A stretch of DNA of 64,000 bases from Aotearoamyces nothofagi. Its lineage: Eukaryota; Ascomycota; Leotiomycetes; Leotiales; Tympanidaceae. The notes beneath the pieces were generated by a model. It was given only the letters and a program-made list of their open reading frames with translations, ran no database searches and was not told the origin of the DNA. A program made the translations under genes and the position numbers. The DNA is taken from NCBI GenBank assembly GCA_015345905.1, contig JADDTR010000020.1:62001-126000 (forward strand), given 5' to 3'. Below, one piece after another: positions 11,583 through 21,459 of the stretch (positions within the stretch are counted from its first letter, which is position 1; every line of letters begins with the position of its first letter).

Positions 11583-12611
11583 TCACTCGTCATCCTCCAG
11601 CTCATCGTCGATTTCCAAATCAATATCGCCCTCGTCCTGCTTCAACACCACTCTCTCAATCGCTGCCAACGTGGCCCTAACTGGCAATCCCACCACGTTA
11701 TCCCAGCCTCCATCAATCTTCGAGATCAATAAACAGCCCAGGCCCTGAATACCATAACCTCCCGCCATTCCCACCGCCTCTCGCGTCTTAACATATGCCA
11801 AAATCATCTCATCACTAACATTCTGATCAAAAACAACCTTCGTCTCCTCGACCAACGACTCAATATTATACCCCGGACTGCGCGCATCCTCTCGCGGCGC
11901 TAGCACCGTCACTGCTGTATACACCCTGTGCTGCTTCTGGTCTCTCAGCGCCGTCAACATCGCAACATGATCCGTCTCACTACGGGGCTTCTCAAGAATA
12001 AGCCCGTTGGTCGTGACGACGATCGTGTCGGCGGCGATCACAAGGTCTGGATCCGGGATCGAGACGAGACTGTTTTCGAGCGCCGTTTGGTAGACGTCCA
12101 GACATTTCTGGTGCGCAGTCTGTACGACATAATCGAAAGGACCGAGGTCCGTTTTGGAGAGATTCTCGGGCTTGGTTGAGGGTGTGATTTCGAGATTCGT
12201 CAGTCCAATCTGTACACTATTAGCAATAGGTCATTGCGAATTCAAAGGCGGGGGACATACTTGACCAAGAAGCTGCTTCCGTCTCGGACTTGCTGATGCG
12301 AGGATGACGCGTTTGCCTTTTAATTGATTTAAAACAGGAATATCGAGTGCAAACGGTCCTCTGAGTATAGGCTTTCCAGTTGGCGGTAGCCGTGTCGGTA
12401 GAGCGCCATGCTGGACAGCAGCATCAGCATAAGCAGGCGGCGTCACCGTCGCCTTATCTGTAGATTTCGTATCAGACATAGGTGGTAAGATTGAGGCTGA
12501 GAAACTTTGTGCTTGCAAGATCAGACAAGGCTGAGTCGTGGCAGACGTGGCATTTCCGCTAGTGCAGATCCGGGAAAGTGTTGCGAAGCCTTGTCCCCGC
12601 GATGCTGGCAT
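11583..12611 (-). CDS. Maf-family nucleotide pyrophosphatase
   Basis: Two exons, 12611-12261 and 12209-11583, joined over a 51-nt intron (gtatgt...acag). From the first ATG the product is 325 aa; from a second in-frame ATG at 12479 (MSDTK) it is 281 aa. The core carries the Maf/ASMTL signature: LASASPRRKQLLGQIGL near the start of the domain, VIAADTIVV in the middle and GGYGIQGLG near the end. Maf proteins hydrolyse non-canonical or modified nucleoside triphosphates to monophosphates and are a housecleaning enzyme family. The extra 44 N-terminal residues contain Arg and many Ser/Thr and no acidic residue, as in a mitochondrial targeting sequence. The C-terminus is very acidic. The gene is divergent from the bHLH gene at 12728, only 116 bp away from the first ATG. 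Confidence 0.92.
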
Positions 12612-12727
12612 GTGATCATCATCAAGCTGTGACCTGCGTTACGGAGGTGCTCGTTTGAAACATTGCGGAGTTATTTGGTTAGAAGAGGAACGTCGGTTGT
12701 ATCATCTGGGCTCTATCTCCGGATACT

Positions 12728-13133
12728 ATGTCGTCGCCGCCGCAGGCCTCTACGTCGCCGAATGGTCGGGAGACTTCTGCGAATCCGAGCTCGGCGGGGA
12801 ATGATGACAAGCCTCGACTTTCGGAGCATGAGAAGAAGGCGAATCATATTGCATCTGGTCAGTCGCTGCTTGCTTTTTCTTTTATTGTCTTCTCTGTTCG
12901 ATCAGCTAGCTAATTGCTGGTTTATTGCAGAACAGAAACGTCGACAAGCAATCCGCGAAGGCTTTGACCGCCTTACCGAGCTTGTCCCAGGCCTCGAAGG
13001 TCAAGGCCGTAGTGAGAGCGTGGTGCTGAATAAGACAGTGACACATATGCGGGCACAGCTTGAGGAGAGACGAATGCTGGTCAGTAGGATTGAGAAATTG
13101 GGTGGGAAGGTCGACGATGATATGAAGCGGTAA
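12728..13133 (+). CDS. Small bHLH transcription factor, Ino4/Mlx-like
   Basis: Two exons, 12728-12857 and 12931-13133, with a 73-nt intron that splits the Glu44 codon inside the basic region. Product 110 aa. The basic region NHIASEQKRRQAIREGF has the DNA-contacting His40, Glu44 and Arg48 set expected for E-box (CANNTG, here probably CACGTG-type) binders. Helix 1, a loop (GLEGQGRSES) and helix 2 (VVLNKTVTHMRAQLEERR) follow, with a short heptad extension. The EQKRRxAIRxGFDRL pattern is close to Mlx and to fungal Ino4-type partners, which act as obligate heterodimers. The partner here is not known. Without the splice the frame runs into stops, so the intron is well supported. It is divergent from the Maf gene. 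Confidence 0.9.
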
Positions 13134-13596
13134 CAGGAAACCGGACGGGACAGTATCTATGGATTATAAAACAATAAATGACAAGAAACTGTACCTTGTG
13201 GCTTGCTGGACAGCTGTTGGAAGGCGAATGGCGTTTGGTCTTTCTAGGTACCTGAACGAAAGCTTTGGTGGCGGAGGATCATGCCGGCGAGCAGATTGTA
13301 ATGGCTACTTCAGGTATGGAATTTTAGAGGGGCAGGGAACATGACACTGACTTTATAAACAGATTTTCTTTCAAGATATAAAAGGCGAAAACTACCATGG
13401 TGGATTCGAGGCTACAAAAAATCGCTATCATTAAGGAGAGGTCGAGCTACATTTCCCATGGGACTGTATAGCATTAATTCCGACCCTTCACAATGTACAA
13501 ATCCGTTTGCTTAATATGCATTTCTAAAACTATGCTACAACTTATTGTGATGTTTTATCAAAGGTCTAGCGTCTGGAGCACTTATAACTCTCTTAA
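13134..13596. other. Convergent intergenic spacer
   Basis: Spacer between the 3' ends of the bHLH gene (plus) and the reductase gene (minus). No gene, RNA or repeat was seen. Confidence 0.5.
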
Positions 13597-14652
13597 TTAA
13601 TCAAGTTCAGCGATCTTCAATACGGCCTTCCCAAAGTTATTTCCCTTCAACATGCCAACAAATCCCTCGGCAGCGTAATCAATACCCTCAGTGACATCCA
13701 CCTTGGCAATCCATGATCCCTCGCTGATCCATTTTGACATAGACTCGTGCTGCTTCTGCGCATATGCCGGGCCCATATTCTTATCACTAACGATGAATCC
13801 TTGCATTGTCAATCTCTTCGAAACGATGTGGAATAAATTCTTCACTCCGTATTTCTGCTCATCCGGCAGTGAATATTGCGATATCATACCACAAGCCACA
13901 ATCCTTCCGAAATCGTTAAATGCAGCGAGCGCTGCTTCGAGCTGCTCTCCGCCAACGTTCTCATAATAGATATCAATGCCATTTGGTGCCAGTCGTGCTA
14001 GGGCATCTGCTGCCTTCTCTTTCTTGTAGTTGAAGCCTGCATCAAAGTTGAGCTCCTTGGTGATAAAGTCGAGCTTTTCGTCTGAGCCAACTGAGCCAAT
14101 GACTTTCAAGCCCTCGTGCTTGGCCAATTGACCAACGACTTGTCCAACGGCGCCTGCAGCAGATGAAATGAAGATTGTCTCGCCCTTAACTGGCTTTCCG
14201 ATTTCGTAGAAGGACGAAAAGGCGGTTAGGCCAGGCATACCGAGCGCACCAATGAAAAGCTTCGGGTCGAGCTTATATGGGTTCACAATCTTCCTCAGTC
14301 CAGCTTCAGCGACCTCCTTGGTAACAATACCGTATTCCTCGATGTTCAGATGGCCGGTAACCAGGTCGCCCGGGCTGAACTTGGGGTTGTCGGATTTGAG
14401 AACCTTCGCAATACCAGAGCTGTTAAAGGGTGCGCCAAGGGTAAAAGGCGGGCTGTAGGACTTCTTGCTGGGTTCACGCATGCGGCCCCGCATATATGGG
14501 TCGAATGAGGCATAAATGTGCTTGACGGTAATCCCACCTGAAGGAGGTGCTTGGTTGAGGTCGAACTCACGGGTCTCGACGGCCAGATGTTTGCCTGGGA
14601 CAGGTTCGCCTTCAGGCGCGGCCTTGAAGATGAGAGCTTTATTTTGGACCAT
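13597..14652 (-). CDS. NADP-dependent MDR oxidoreductase, prostaglandin/2-alkenal reductase type
   Basis: Single exon, 351 aa, normal length for the family. It belongs to the zinc-free medium-chain dehydrogenase/reductase group that includes leukotriene B4 12-hydroxydehydrogenase/prostaglandin reductase, plant double-bond reductases and bacterial CurA. Evidence: the N-terminal substrate domain with YASFDPYMRGRM (48-58), the cofactor-binding SSAAGAVGQVVGQLAK (163-178), the downstream YYENVGGEQLEAAL segment, and ACGMISQY. No structural zinc cysteine cluster is present. These enzymes reduce carbon-carbon double bonds conjugated to carbonyls using NADPH, often as detoxification. The natural substrate here is unknown. 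The first ATG at 14652 gives the standard family N-terminus. Confidence 0.93.
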   Translation of the reverse strand: MVQNKALIFKAAPEGEPVPGKHLAVETREFDLNQAPPSGGITVKHIYASFDPYMRGRMREPSKKSYSPPFTLGAPFNSSGIAKVLKSDNPKFSPGDLVTGHLNIEEYGIVTKEVAEAGLRKIVNPYKLDPKLFIGALGMPGLTAFSSFYEIGKPVKGETIFISSAAGAVGQVVGQLAKHEGLKVIGSVGSDEKLDFITKELNFDAGFNYKKEKAADALARLAPNGIDIYYENVGGEQLEAALAAFNDFGRIVACGMISQYSLPDEQKYGVKNLFHIVSKRLTMQGFIVSDKNMGPAYAQKQHESMSKWISEGSWIAKVDVTEGIDYAAEGFVGMLKGNNFGKAVLKIAELD

Positions 14653-16189
14653 GGTTGCGGTTATAATAAGGTAGTGGATCCAGAGGGGTAAAATGAAAGG
14701 ATTTAGTAGAATATGAGTGAATCGGATATTCAGATATCAGAGAATACAACAAGACGCAATGTATGGAATGGAAAGTCGATGCCAGAGAGACATTGCCCAT
14801 TATTAGTACCGAAGTACTTTAAATGCCAGCGGGAGCTTAAATCATCTAGAGGGCTTGTTTGCGCCACTAGCCCATGCCTTCTTTCAGGATCATGAACCGT
14901 ATCGAGACATCTCGCCGAGCATGTACATAAAATAGGCATGATTGAGTAAGCAACTCTTAGAACTGATGAGGCTTCGCGACTCGTGGACGTACGCAGATAG
15001 TTAGAAGAGAAATGCCTCGGACCGGGAGCAGCCTCGGAGTAGGTCCACCTACCTGCCTCACCTCGTGGCCATTCACTGTGACCTTGCCGTCGTCTGTTAC
15101 TGCCATGAGTCTTGTATCTTGAATCTTGACGGGTGCGAATGCGAAGGGCTAGCACCCGAGGGAGCACAGCGCGCTTTCGTCCACTAATTTTCCCACCGAA
15201 TTCGGTGATGTAAGGTGTGATGTAAGGTGCCGTCTTTGCTGGCTTTGCTGGCTTTGCTGGCTTTGCCGCCGCGCTGGCTTTTCCGCGTCGCTGGACAGGC
15301 ACAATCATGCCAGCTGAGGCATTACGTGCGAAACTGTGCAACTTGCCATCTGGCACTGGCTACCGGCTACCGGGTGCCGCTGCGTGTAGTGCATGCTTGA
15401 CAGAACCTTCGGGCGTGCGATGCCCTTTGAGGAAACACGCCCGCCAGAGGTCGGGATTCCACAGTCCGAGGCTTCTATTCGCGTCTTCGACCCGTTTTTG
15501 ACGCAGGGTTTTGTTGCGGCTTGTTTGGCTTTGTTTGGAGCAGGAGAAGAGGCCGAGGCTGATGGGCAGTGCCTCGGCCGGTGGCCCGCAAATCGGTCTG
15601 GTTTCCGGAGCGTTTCAACCGCCGTTCTTCCAGATGGCGTCATATGGGGCAAGACGCGGCCATTACAAAGAACGAACAGTATATCGAGGACAGTACAGTA
15701 CATGATCGGTCGTACGCCGGACGCCTTGTACCTTGTACTCTACAACGAAGCAGCCAGAAGAGCGTGTCCGGGTGCTTCGACATTGTACTTGTACATATTG
15801 TGGATGGCGCCCGGGAAGAAAAAGGATAGATAGCTGGTTGTGATTGTGTGATTGCTGATAAATCGAATCTTTATCTGCTCCTGCGTCATCTTTCGTTTCA
15901 GATCGAAGTCTTGCATACGGTGTTCGCACGGGCCGCGCAGAGGCCACTGCATCTGCTGCTGGTTGAGTATAGGTAGACGCCCACGACACCGACTGTATCC
16001 TAGACACCGGCCGAAATAATATCATTATTGTACAGTACAGTACAGTAGTATTATTATTATCGACTTGTTGAACAAGAAATTCTACAACAGAGAACCCTGA
16101 TCGTCAGTACTGACGTCGCATTACCGGTGGTCAGCGTAACGAGTAAGCGGCTTGCGGTCCTCTTGTATGAACAGTGTGGTGCAGTTCTA
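14653..16189. other. Gene-poor region with low-complexity tracts
   Basis: No supportable gene. A long open frame on the minus strand (15356-14730) is driven by base composition and a short tandem repeat: the unit GGCTTTGCT recurs at about 15234-15268 and would code for repeated Ala-Lys-Pro on the minus strand. A TACAG microsatellite followed by an ATT repeat lies at about 16026-16058. The composition shifts to GC-rich between about 15080 and 15700. Confidence 0.4.
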
Positions 16190-16659
16190 AACGGATGGCG
16201 CTGGCTAGCAATGGGAATTGCAGGATGCTTTCCCAATTCTTCAGCAGCATTTTGGTTGGCATTCTCAAATCCTTTACAATTTTTGTCGATTCCCTCAGCA
16301 TTGGCGCGGCATATCCTGCCGTCTGTGCCATGGCATCGTCAGTACAACTTCGAGTTACTTCTCAGAGTATCGGCTTCTTCACACAGTTTCTGTTTGCATG
16401 ACTCTTCAGCTTCACTATATCGTACATGTATGGTAGCGATGCTGGCAACTTAGGTGGTAAGTTGGGATTTATCTTCGCCGTTCTCAGCGTCGGTGCAACT
16501 GCAATCGTCTGGTTTGAGATTCCAGAGATGAAGAAACGAACTTCCACTGAGCTGGGTGAGATGGTCGAAAAGAAGATTCCCACCGCCAGTTCAGTACATA
16601 TGTTTGTAGCGGCCCTGGGCCGGCTATTTCGAAGGCTGAGGAGGCGGGTGTGTGGGTGA
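16190..16659 (+). pseudogene. MFS sugar transporter, C-terminal remnant
   Basis: One frame reads through as the last three or so transmembrane segments of a fungal hexose/maltose-type MFS transporter. Recognisable parts are SLSIGAAYPAVCAMASSVQLR, the QSIGFFTQFLFA segment, then YMYGSDAGNLGGKLGFIF and WFEIPEMKKRTSTELGEM, the last being the conserved PExKxRT sugar-porter signature. A single TGA at 16399-16401 sits where relatives have Trp, splitting the frame in two. The first nine or so transmembrane segments are missing upstream, where the sequence becomes unrelated. This is a host gene relic, not an active transporter. The exact left edge is uncertain, because similarity fades near 16190-16250. 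Confidence 0.8.
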
Positions 16660-17801
16660 TATGCTATATGTTACAGTGGAAGATTAATGAAGTATCCATT
16701 GTATCTAGCGGGTGAAGCTTGTATTATATTCTGTATCAAATACAAACGATTGATTTTCGATTGAGGCTAGGAAGAACAACAATTCTACCACTAAATGATC
16801 TTACAAAGTAAAAATAATGACGTCTCGGTCTTGGGCGAATTCCTTACTCTGCTTGTATTTGAGTCTCAGACTGGACAATTTGAGTATTCCGTCTGGCACA
16901 GGGAGTCCATGTTGTGTGAGACAAAAGGATTGGCAGGAAGGGTCTGTGCTCCCTCAGTTCAGCCCCTGAAGGCTGGATGAGGATGAGGCGGAATTCAAAG
17001 AAATAATCGCCCGAAAAGGTCTATTAACTAAGAATATAATCAGCCAAATATCCGTATGAGATCTCATAAGTATTCCACACTCAAATTATCTCCAAATTGG
17101 ATCGTGTATGCTGTATGCTGTATGTTGTATTCGTCCGTCGCAATGTTGGTGTTCGTGTTGGGTGTTGGTAGCGCCATGTTTCGCCCACACCCTCGTAACG
17201 CCAAACACCGATCCATGCTCACGACAATGAGAGCCCCATATTTGATGTACTTGGGGCGAGTAGTTAATCGACAACCAGCCGGGGCTTTCTTCCAACGGAG
17301 TACACCCCAGGATTCATGATCGTATCTAATCATCAACGCAGTGCCATTTCCTTATCTATACGATGGCGAAGCACTCTCTAGGACCGCATAGAACACCACC
17401 CGCCTGACAGCGGTGAAAAGAGGCTATATTCTGTATCCTGAATGATGATGCCGCAGAAAGCACGATTCTGTTGGCACAATGATCCTGTTGCGTCCACGGA
17501 GGGTGCTGGCTATCCCTACTGTGTAAACATGTAGGCCCCCGCAACACCTCTCTGATCTGCATGTACATTAGCATTATACACTGCACGGCATGACGGCCCT
17601 GTCTCGTGTATTTGTTCATATACCAAGCAAACATCCCATGTCGCAGCTGGAAATGGATCTTTTACTATTACCCTTCTCGCTCTTCGTGGAAATCAGCTGT
17701 CGCTGTATGTGCAGGTATCAACATGGTAACGGCCTTTACCAGCTGCTATCATATCACATTATAACAGTCTGGCTGGCGACCAATAGTCGCATCGCTTCGC
17801 C
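16660..17801. other. Intergenic region upstream of surface-protein gene
   Basis: About 1.1 kb with only short open frames on both strands and no recognisable domain. It should include the promoter of the plus-strand gene at 17802. A short GTATGCTGTATGCTGTATGTT iteration lies at about 17106-17126. Confidence 0.4.
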
Positions 17802-19272
17802 ATGTCTGCTTCCTGTCTACTGCTTGCTACTTTCATGATCGGCTCTGTCTTTTGCCAGGGACCTCGGAAAACGCAGTCCGGAACATCTACTGCGAATTGG
17901 ACTCCTATTCCTACAAGTGATCCAAAAGAAGGCGTCTCCTTCCTTGAACTATTGCGCAGAGATATATACCCAGTGAGTGTATGTGGCTGGTGAGTACGCC
18001 GTATTTATATGCAGCATGAACTCTCTAAACTCGCTATAGGATTGGAGGAAACGTAGCACAGCCAGCGTATTGCTCTACACAATCATCATGTGTTTGGAAT
18101 TCAGACTACAGTATTGTAGGGTGCTGCGCAATCCAAAGTAGCGAGTGCAAATTCTATACTTCTTGCATTGACTTGAACTCTCCTCAGCAAAGCGGCGATA
18201 GTGATGATGTTTACACATGGTGAGTAGATCTTCCGTCCCTAACTCCGTCCGATTCACTTACTGACTCATTCTTCTTAGTAGAGGCAGCTCGGTCTGTTAC
18301 TCGAACACTTATCCAGGGAACTACAAACAATGGGGATGCGGGTCTTCAGACTGGGCAACCAATGTCGCAACTTCGTACTCTGGTATGGCTGACGACATCT
18401 CCCTTCAAATAGTCATTACAGGCACAGACTCGGCAACCTCAGCTGCTGCTGACTCGACAACGGCAGCAGCACCTACTACAAGCACCGCATCTACTACAAG
18501 CACCGCATCTACTACAAGTACAGCATCTACTACAAGTACAGCACCTACTACAAGTACAGCACCTACTACAAGCACCGCATCTACTACAAGTACAATACCT
18601 ACTACAAGCACCGCATCTACTACAAGCACAACGTCTACTACGAAATCCACGACAAGCAGTCCCCTTGAGTCGAAAACAACCTCTGACTTCCCAGGAACAG
18701 TATCTAAAAACTCCTCCACGACTTCTGTCGATTCTGCCCTCGCTACAGCCTCCTCATCAGCTACACCTTCCACGACCGCAAAAGCATCAACTAAGTCTGC
18801 TCCGGTTGGTGCAATAGTTGGAGGTGTAATCGGAGGAATCGCTACAGTAGTGCTAATAGTGCTAGTTTGTTTCCTGGGTTGCCGAAGAGGCTGGTTCGGG
18901 AGGAGCTCTAAGCATGGAGACCAACAAGAAAACTACGATAGTTTTCTATCTCCACCCGTTGAACAGTACCCGTCAGAACTTATGGGGAAGCCTATAGTAC
19001 ATCGTATATCAGAGCTCATGGCAGACGTACCAGTAGAGCTCGCAATGGGCATGTCTCCTGAATTATGTTATGAGAACAGCATGACTGCCTCCTCACTTGT
19101 CTCTCCTCTGAGTGAGGAGAGGGGTGATAGGAAAGGAGATTTGATTGTGGAGCCATCGGACGGGTCTGGAACGGGATCGGTGATGCCCCAAAGGACACCA
19201 GAATCGCAGATCGAGAAAATCTCTCACCCCGCTACTCCTCCATCACTTCCAGCTGGAGAGGGACTACCATAG
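17802..19272 (+). CDS. Ser/Thr-rich single-pass cell-surface protein
   Basis: Three exons: 17802-17989, 18040-18219 and 18279-19272, with 50-nt and 59-nt introns that both interrupt in phase 2. Product 453 aa. Residues 1-19 are a signal peptide (MSASCLLLATFMIGSVFCQ). A cysteine-rich ectodomain follows, spread over the three exons, with motifs such as AQPAYCSTQSSCVW, GCCAIQSSECKFYTSCID and SVCYSNTYPGNYKQWGCG. Next comes a Thr/Ser-rich stretch built from 18-bp repeats (about residues 187-247), a transmembrane helix at about 300-323 (GAIVGGVIGGIATVVLIVLV), and a cytoplasmic tail. This architecture matches fungal WSC/Mid2-like wall-stress sensors and related surface glycoproteins in layout, but I did not see the exact WSC cysteine pattern, so the sensor role is inference. 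The stalk is probably O-mannosylated. Confidence 0.85.
18471..18650 (+). repeat. 18-bp coding minisatellite
   Basis: About ten imperfect copies of an 18-bp unit coding for Thr-Thr-Ser-Thr-Ala-Ser/Pro lie inside the stalk region of the surface-protein gene. The copies differ mainly at third codon positions (AGC ACC versus AGT ACA) and at one Ser/Pro codon. Repeats of this type often vary in copy number between strains. Confidence 0.85.
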
Positions 19273-19560
19273 TAGTAGGACTATAAGCTTCGATCGTGTT
19301 TAGCTTCTGCGTCGATAACGAGGAATGAAAAAGGAGGGGATGTCTATGCCGACGAGATGGTGTAGTCTTGATAAATCCCAGTCTAATGTTTCATCGCTAT
19401 CGATACCGATCGCTTGTTCATAACCGGTAAAGAGTTGGGAAGAGATGAGGCTAGGATAGCTCAAAAAATAATATTTTAATTAATAAATTAATTGTAAACA
19501 GTTTATACAAGGCTCTACCTGACTAGAAAACGATAGAATTAAAGGACGATGTAATATATT
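19273..19560. other. AT-rich spacer
   Basis: Spacer between the surface-protein gene and the 5S rRNA gene. It is strongly AT-rich between 19465 and 19560. No gene was seen. Confidence 0.5.
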
Positions 19561-19585
19561 ATAAAAAAGAGAAAAAAGAAAAAAA
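19561..19585 (-). terminator. Pol III T-run terminator of 5S rRNA
   Basis: On the minus strand, directly after the 3' end of the 5S rRNA, the sequence gives a run of seven T and further T runs, the standard RNA polymerase III stop signal. Confidence 0.85.
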
Positions 19586-19703
19586 CATACAACAGCAGGT
19601 ATTCGCTGGTGGTCACCCACCCAACTACTAATCTGCCGATTTCAAGCTTATGTAAGGCAGAGCGGACGGGATGCCCAGTTCTCTTGAATCTATGGTCGTA
19701 TGT
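19586..19703 (-). rRNA. 5S ribosomal RNA
   Basis: The minus strand starts ACATACGACCATAG and ends GCTGTTGTATG. It contains the diagnostic internal segments CATCCCGTCCGCTCTGCC and TTAGTAGTTGGGTGGGTGAC followed by CACCAGCGAAT. Length about 118 nt. The terminal stem (ACATACGAC with GTTGTATGT) pairs. Helix II differs from the usual fungal 5S sequence, but both strands changed together (ATTCAAG on one side, CTTGAAAT on the other), so pairing is kept, which argues for a functional gene. It lies alone rather than in the rDNA array, as is common in filamentous ascomycetes. A Pol III T-run follows. Confidence 0.95.
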
Positions 19704-20075
19704 GACAGTAATCGGGACTAATTATAGTTAAGACCCTACCACTGCACACCAGAATCGGCAGGGGTTTTCCGACCAGCAGGAGTGTTTGCCGGCCGGGTTC
19801 CAGCTTCTAGCCAGCGCCTACACCTCGATGCTGGTTGGCAGATCAGTTCCGAGTGCTCTCTGGAACTAACTTCTGGAAACTGAACTATAATATTGTATAC
19901 TGCAGACATTGAAGACAACGCTTTCTGCTTAGACCGCATGTGAATACTTACGTGAATACAAATAAACAAACCAACAAACAAATAAACAAGCATGCTCGAC
20001 ATATCTACACGAACTCTCAAGCCTCAATTTCTAAACTGTAGCCGGTACCCAAAAGCCTCTCAAGGTACAGCGCCA
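19704..20075. other. Spacer between 5S gene and secreted-protein gene
   Basis: No gene was seen. Short iterations of CAAACAAATAAA occur near 19960-19990. Confidence 0.4.
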
Positions 20076-20903
20076 TCACGTACAAAGCGCAATATCTTCC
20101 CAAACAAGGATGTCGTCCGTCAACTCCCACTCCGAATCACAAATATTCTTTAGATCGCCAATCAATCTCTCCCCTAACTCGACTAAGCCGATTCTCGTAG
20201 CCTCCTTCTTCAGAACCTTCTTCACCGCTTCCCTCTTCATGCCCCAGAGCGGCCAGATGACGCTGCTGATTTTCTCCAGCCCGCTGGCACACTTGCCTAC
20301 GAAATGATAGCACTTGTTTTCGGTCTGGAAGACGGCCAGGTTGTCCTGGCGAACCATCTCGTCCTGCTCCCGTTGCTCAGGGCTGGTCTTCTGGTATCTC
20401 TGCCACTGCTTGAGCGCTTTCATGTATAGGTCTTGTACTCGGTTGTCCGATGTGGGGAGTAGAGGAGTCGGGACTGAGCTGCCGGGGGGGAGGCATGGCT
20501 GCGATACCTCGTCGTACTCGGTATCCAGGATTGACTCGTCGACTTCGTGCTCTTTGCGTGACGGAATATAGGCGGCGCTGGGCCGTGGCTTAAGCTCGAC
20601 GGGTTGATGGTGCGAGTGGTTGGACAATACTTCGGAAGAAGTGAGGTGGAGCTTAGAGGTGGAAGAGTTGTCGTTTCCTGGTGCAGTAATGGGTTGTGAT
20701 CTTGCAAGAAGTGGGAGTCTACTGCTCCAGAGGACTTTCGCAACTGGTGAATAACTGTTTTTTCTCAAAACCGGAGGTAGTGTAGCAGCTTGCTGAGATG
20801 CTTGAGCTGGCTGGTGGGGTTCTTTTGAAAGCACTCTCTCCATCGGTCGTGCGATGGCAAGGGCGACCCATAATGCCCATAAGTAGGTACGTGAAATGAT
20901 CAT
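20076..20903 (-). CDS. Predicted secreted protein of unknown function
   Basis: Single exon, 275 aa, family not recognised. The N-terminus MIISRTYLWALWVALAIARP is a clear signal peptide. The middle (about 30-150) is Ser/Pro-rich and probably disordered. The C-terminal half is more ordered, with acidic/basic helices (KALKQWQRYQKTSPEQREQ; KREAVKKVLKKEATRIGL) and about five cysteines (in QPCLPPG, NKCYHFVGKC, ICDSE and the near-terminal LCT). No transmembrane segment follows the signal peptide. It could be an extracellular or wall-associated protein or an effector-like secreted protein, but nothing in the sequence shows which. Confidence 0.7.
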   Translation of the reverse strand: MIISRTYLWALWVALAIARPMERVLSKEPHQPAQASQQAATLPPVLRKNSYSPVAKVLWSSRLPLLARSQPITAPGNDNSSTSKLHLTSSEVLSNHSHHQPVELKPRPSAAYIPSRKEHEVDESILDTEYDEVSQPCLPPGSSVPTPLLPTSDNRVQDLYMKALKQWQRYQKTSPEQREQDEMVRQDNLAVFQTENKCYHFVGKCASGLEKISSVIWPLWGMKREAVKKVLKKEATRIGLVELGERLIGDLKNICDSEWELTDDILVWEDIALCT

Positions 20904-21459
20904 GATGTAGGGTATCTTGAGGACAAGAAATACCAGACTCAGTTAAAGTTGCCTGTTAAGCGATGATATACTCAAACAGATGCTGTTAAGATATGAAGGT
21001 CGAAGTTGAAGAGAAAAAGAAATCAGAAGGTCGAGGGGGAACCCTCTCTATTTAACCCTTTATGAGAAGTAGCAGTGATCTTAGCTGTACTGTGAAAGTT
21101 GTTAGGTGAGCATGTTTTACATCGCTAAAATTTGACTTCTAGTTAGCAAAGATCTAGATTTCGACTCTTATTCTTCTATGTCGTATCAAGATCATCAAAC
21201 TTTAGCTAGCTGAAGATAAAAGCCACATCACCGCTAAGAAGAGCCAGTCCACCTACTAACTGCCGAGTATGATTGAGTGCTTATTTAGTAATTTGCTCTG
21301 CTACCTCGCTCGGTGCGGGAAATGGCTGCCATGTTTTGAGAATGCTCGCACTCAAGGCAACTCGAGTGAAAACGGCGGAAGCGCCTAGTTATCAACATTC
21401 ACATAGTTTTAAACATCATCAAGGTGAAGAAGAATATGGTTTGAATTCCCAATACTAAA
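20904..21459. other. Promoter region of secreted-protein gene
   Basis: Spacer between the start of the minus-strand secreted-protein gene and the end of the minus-strand ThrRS gene. A TATA-like TTAAATA element lies on the minus strand near 21047-21056. No gene was seen. Confidence 0.4.

Noticed and set aside
14730-15356. A 208-codon minus-strand frame with Ala-Lys-Pro repeats
   Set aside because: It is driven by a GGCTTTGCT tandem repeat; the rest has no domain and the frame overlaps the reductase promoter.
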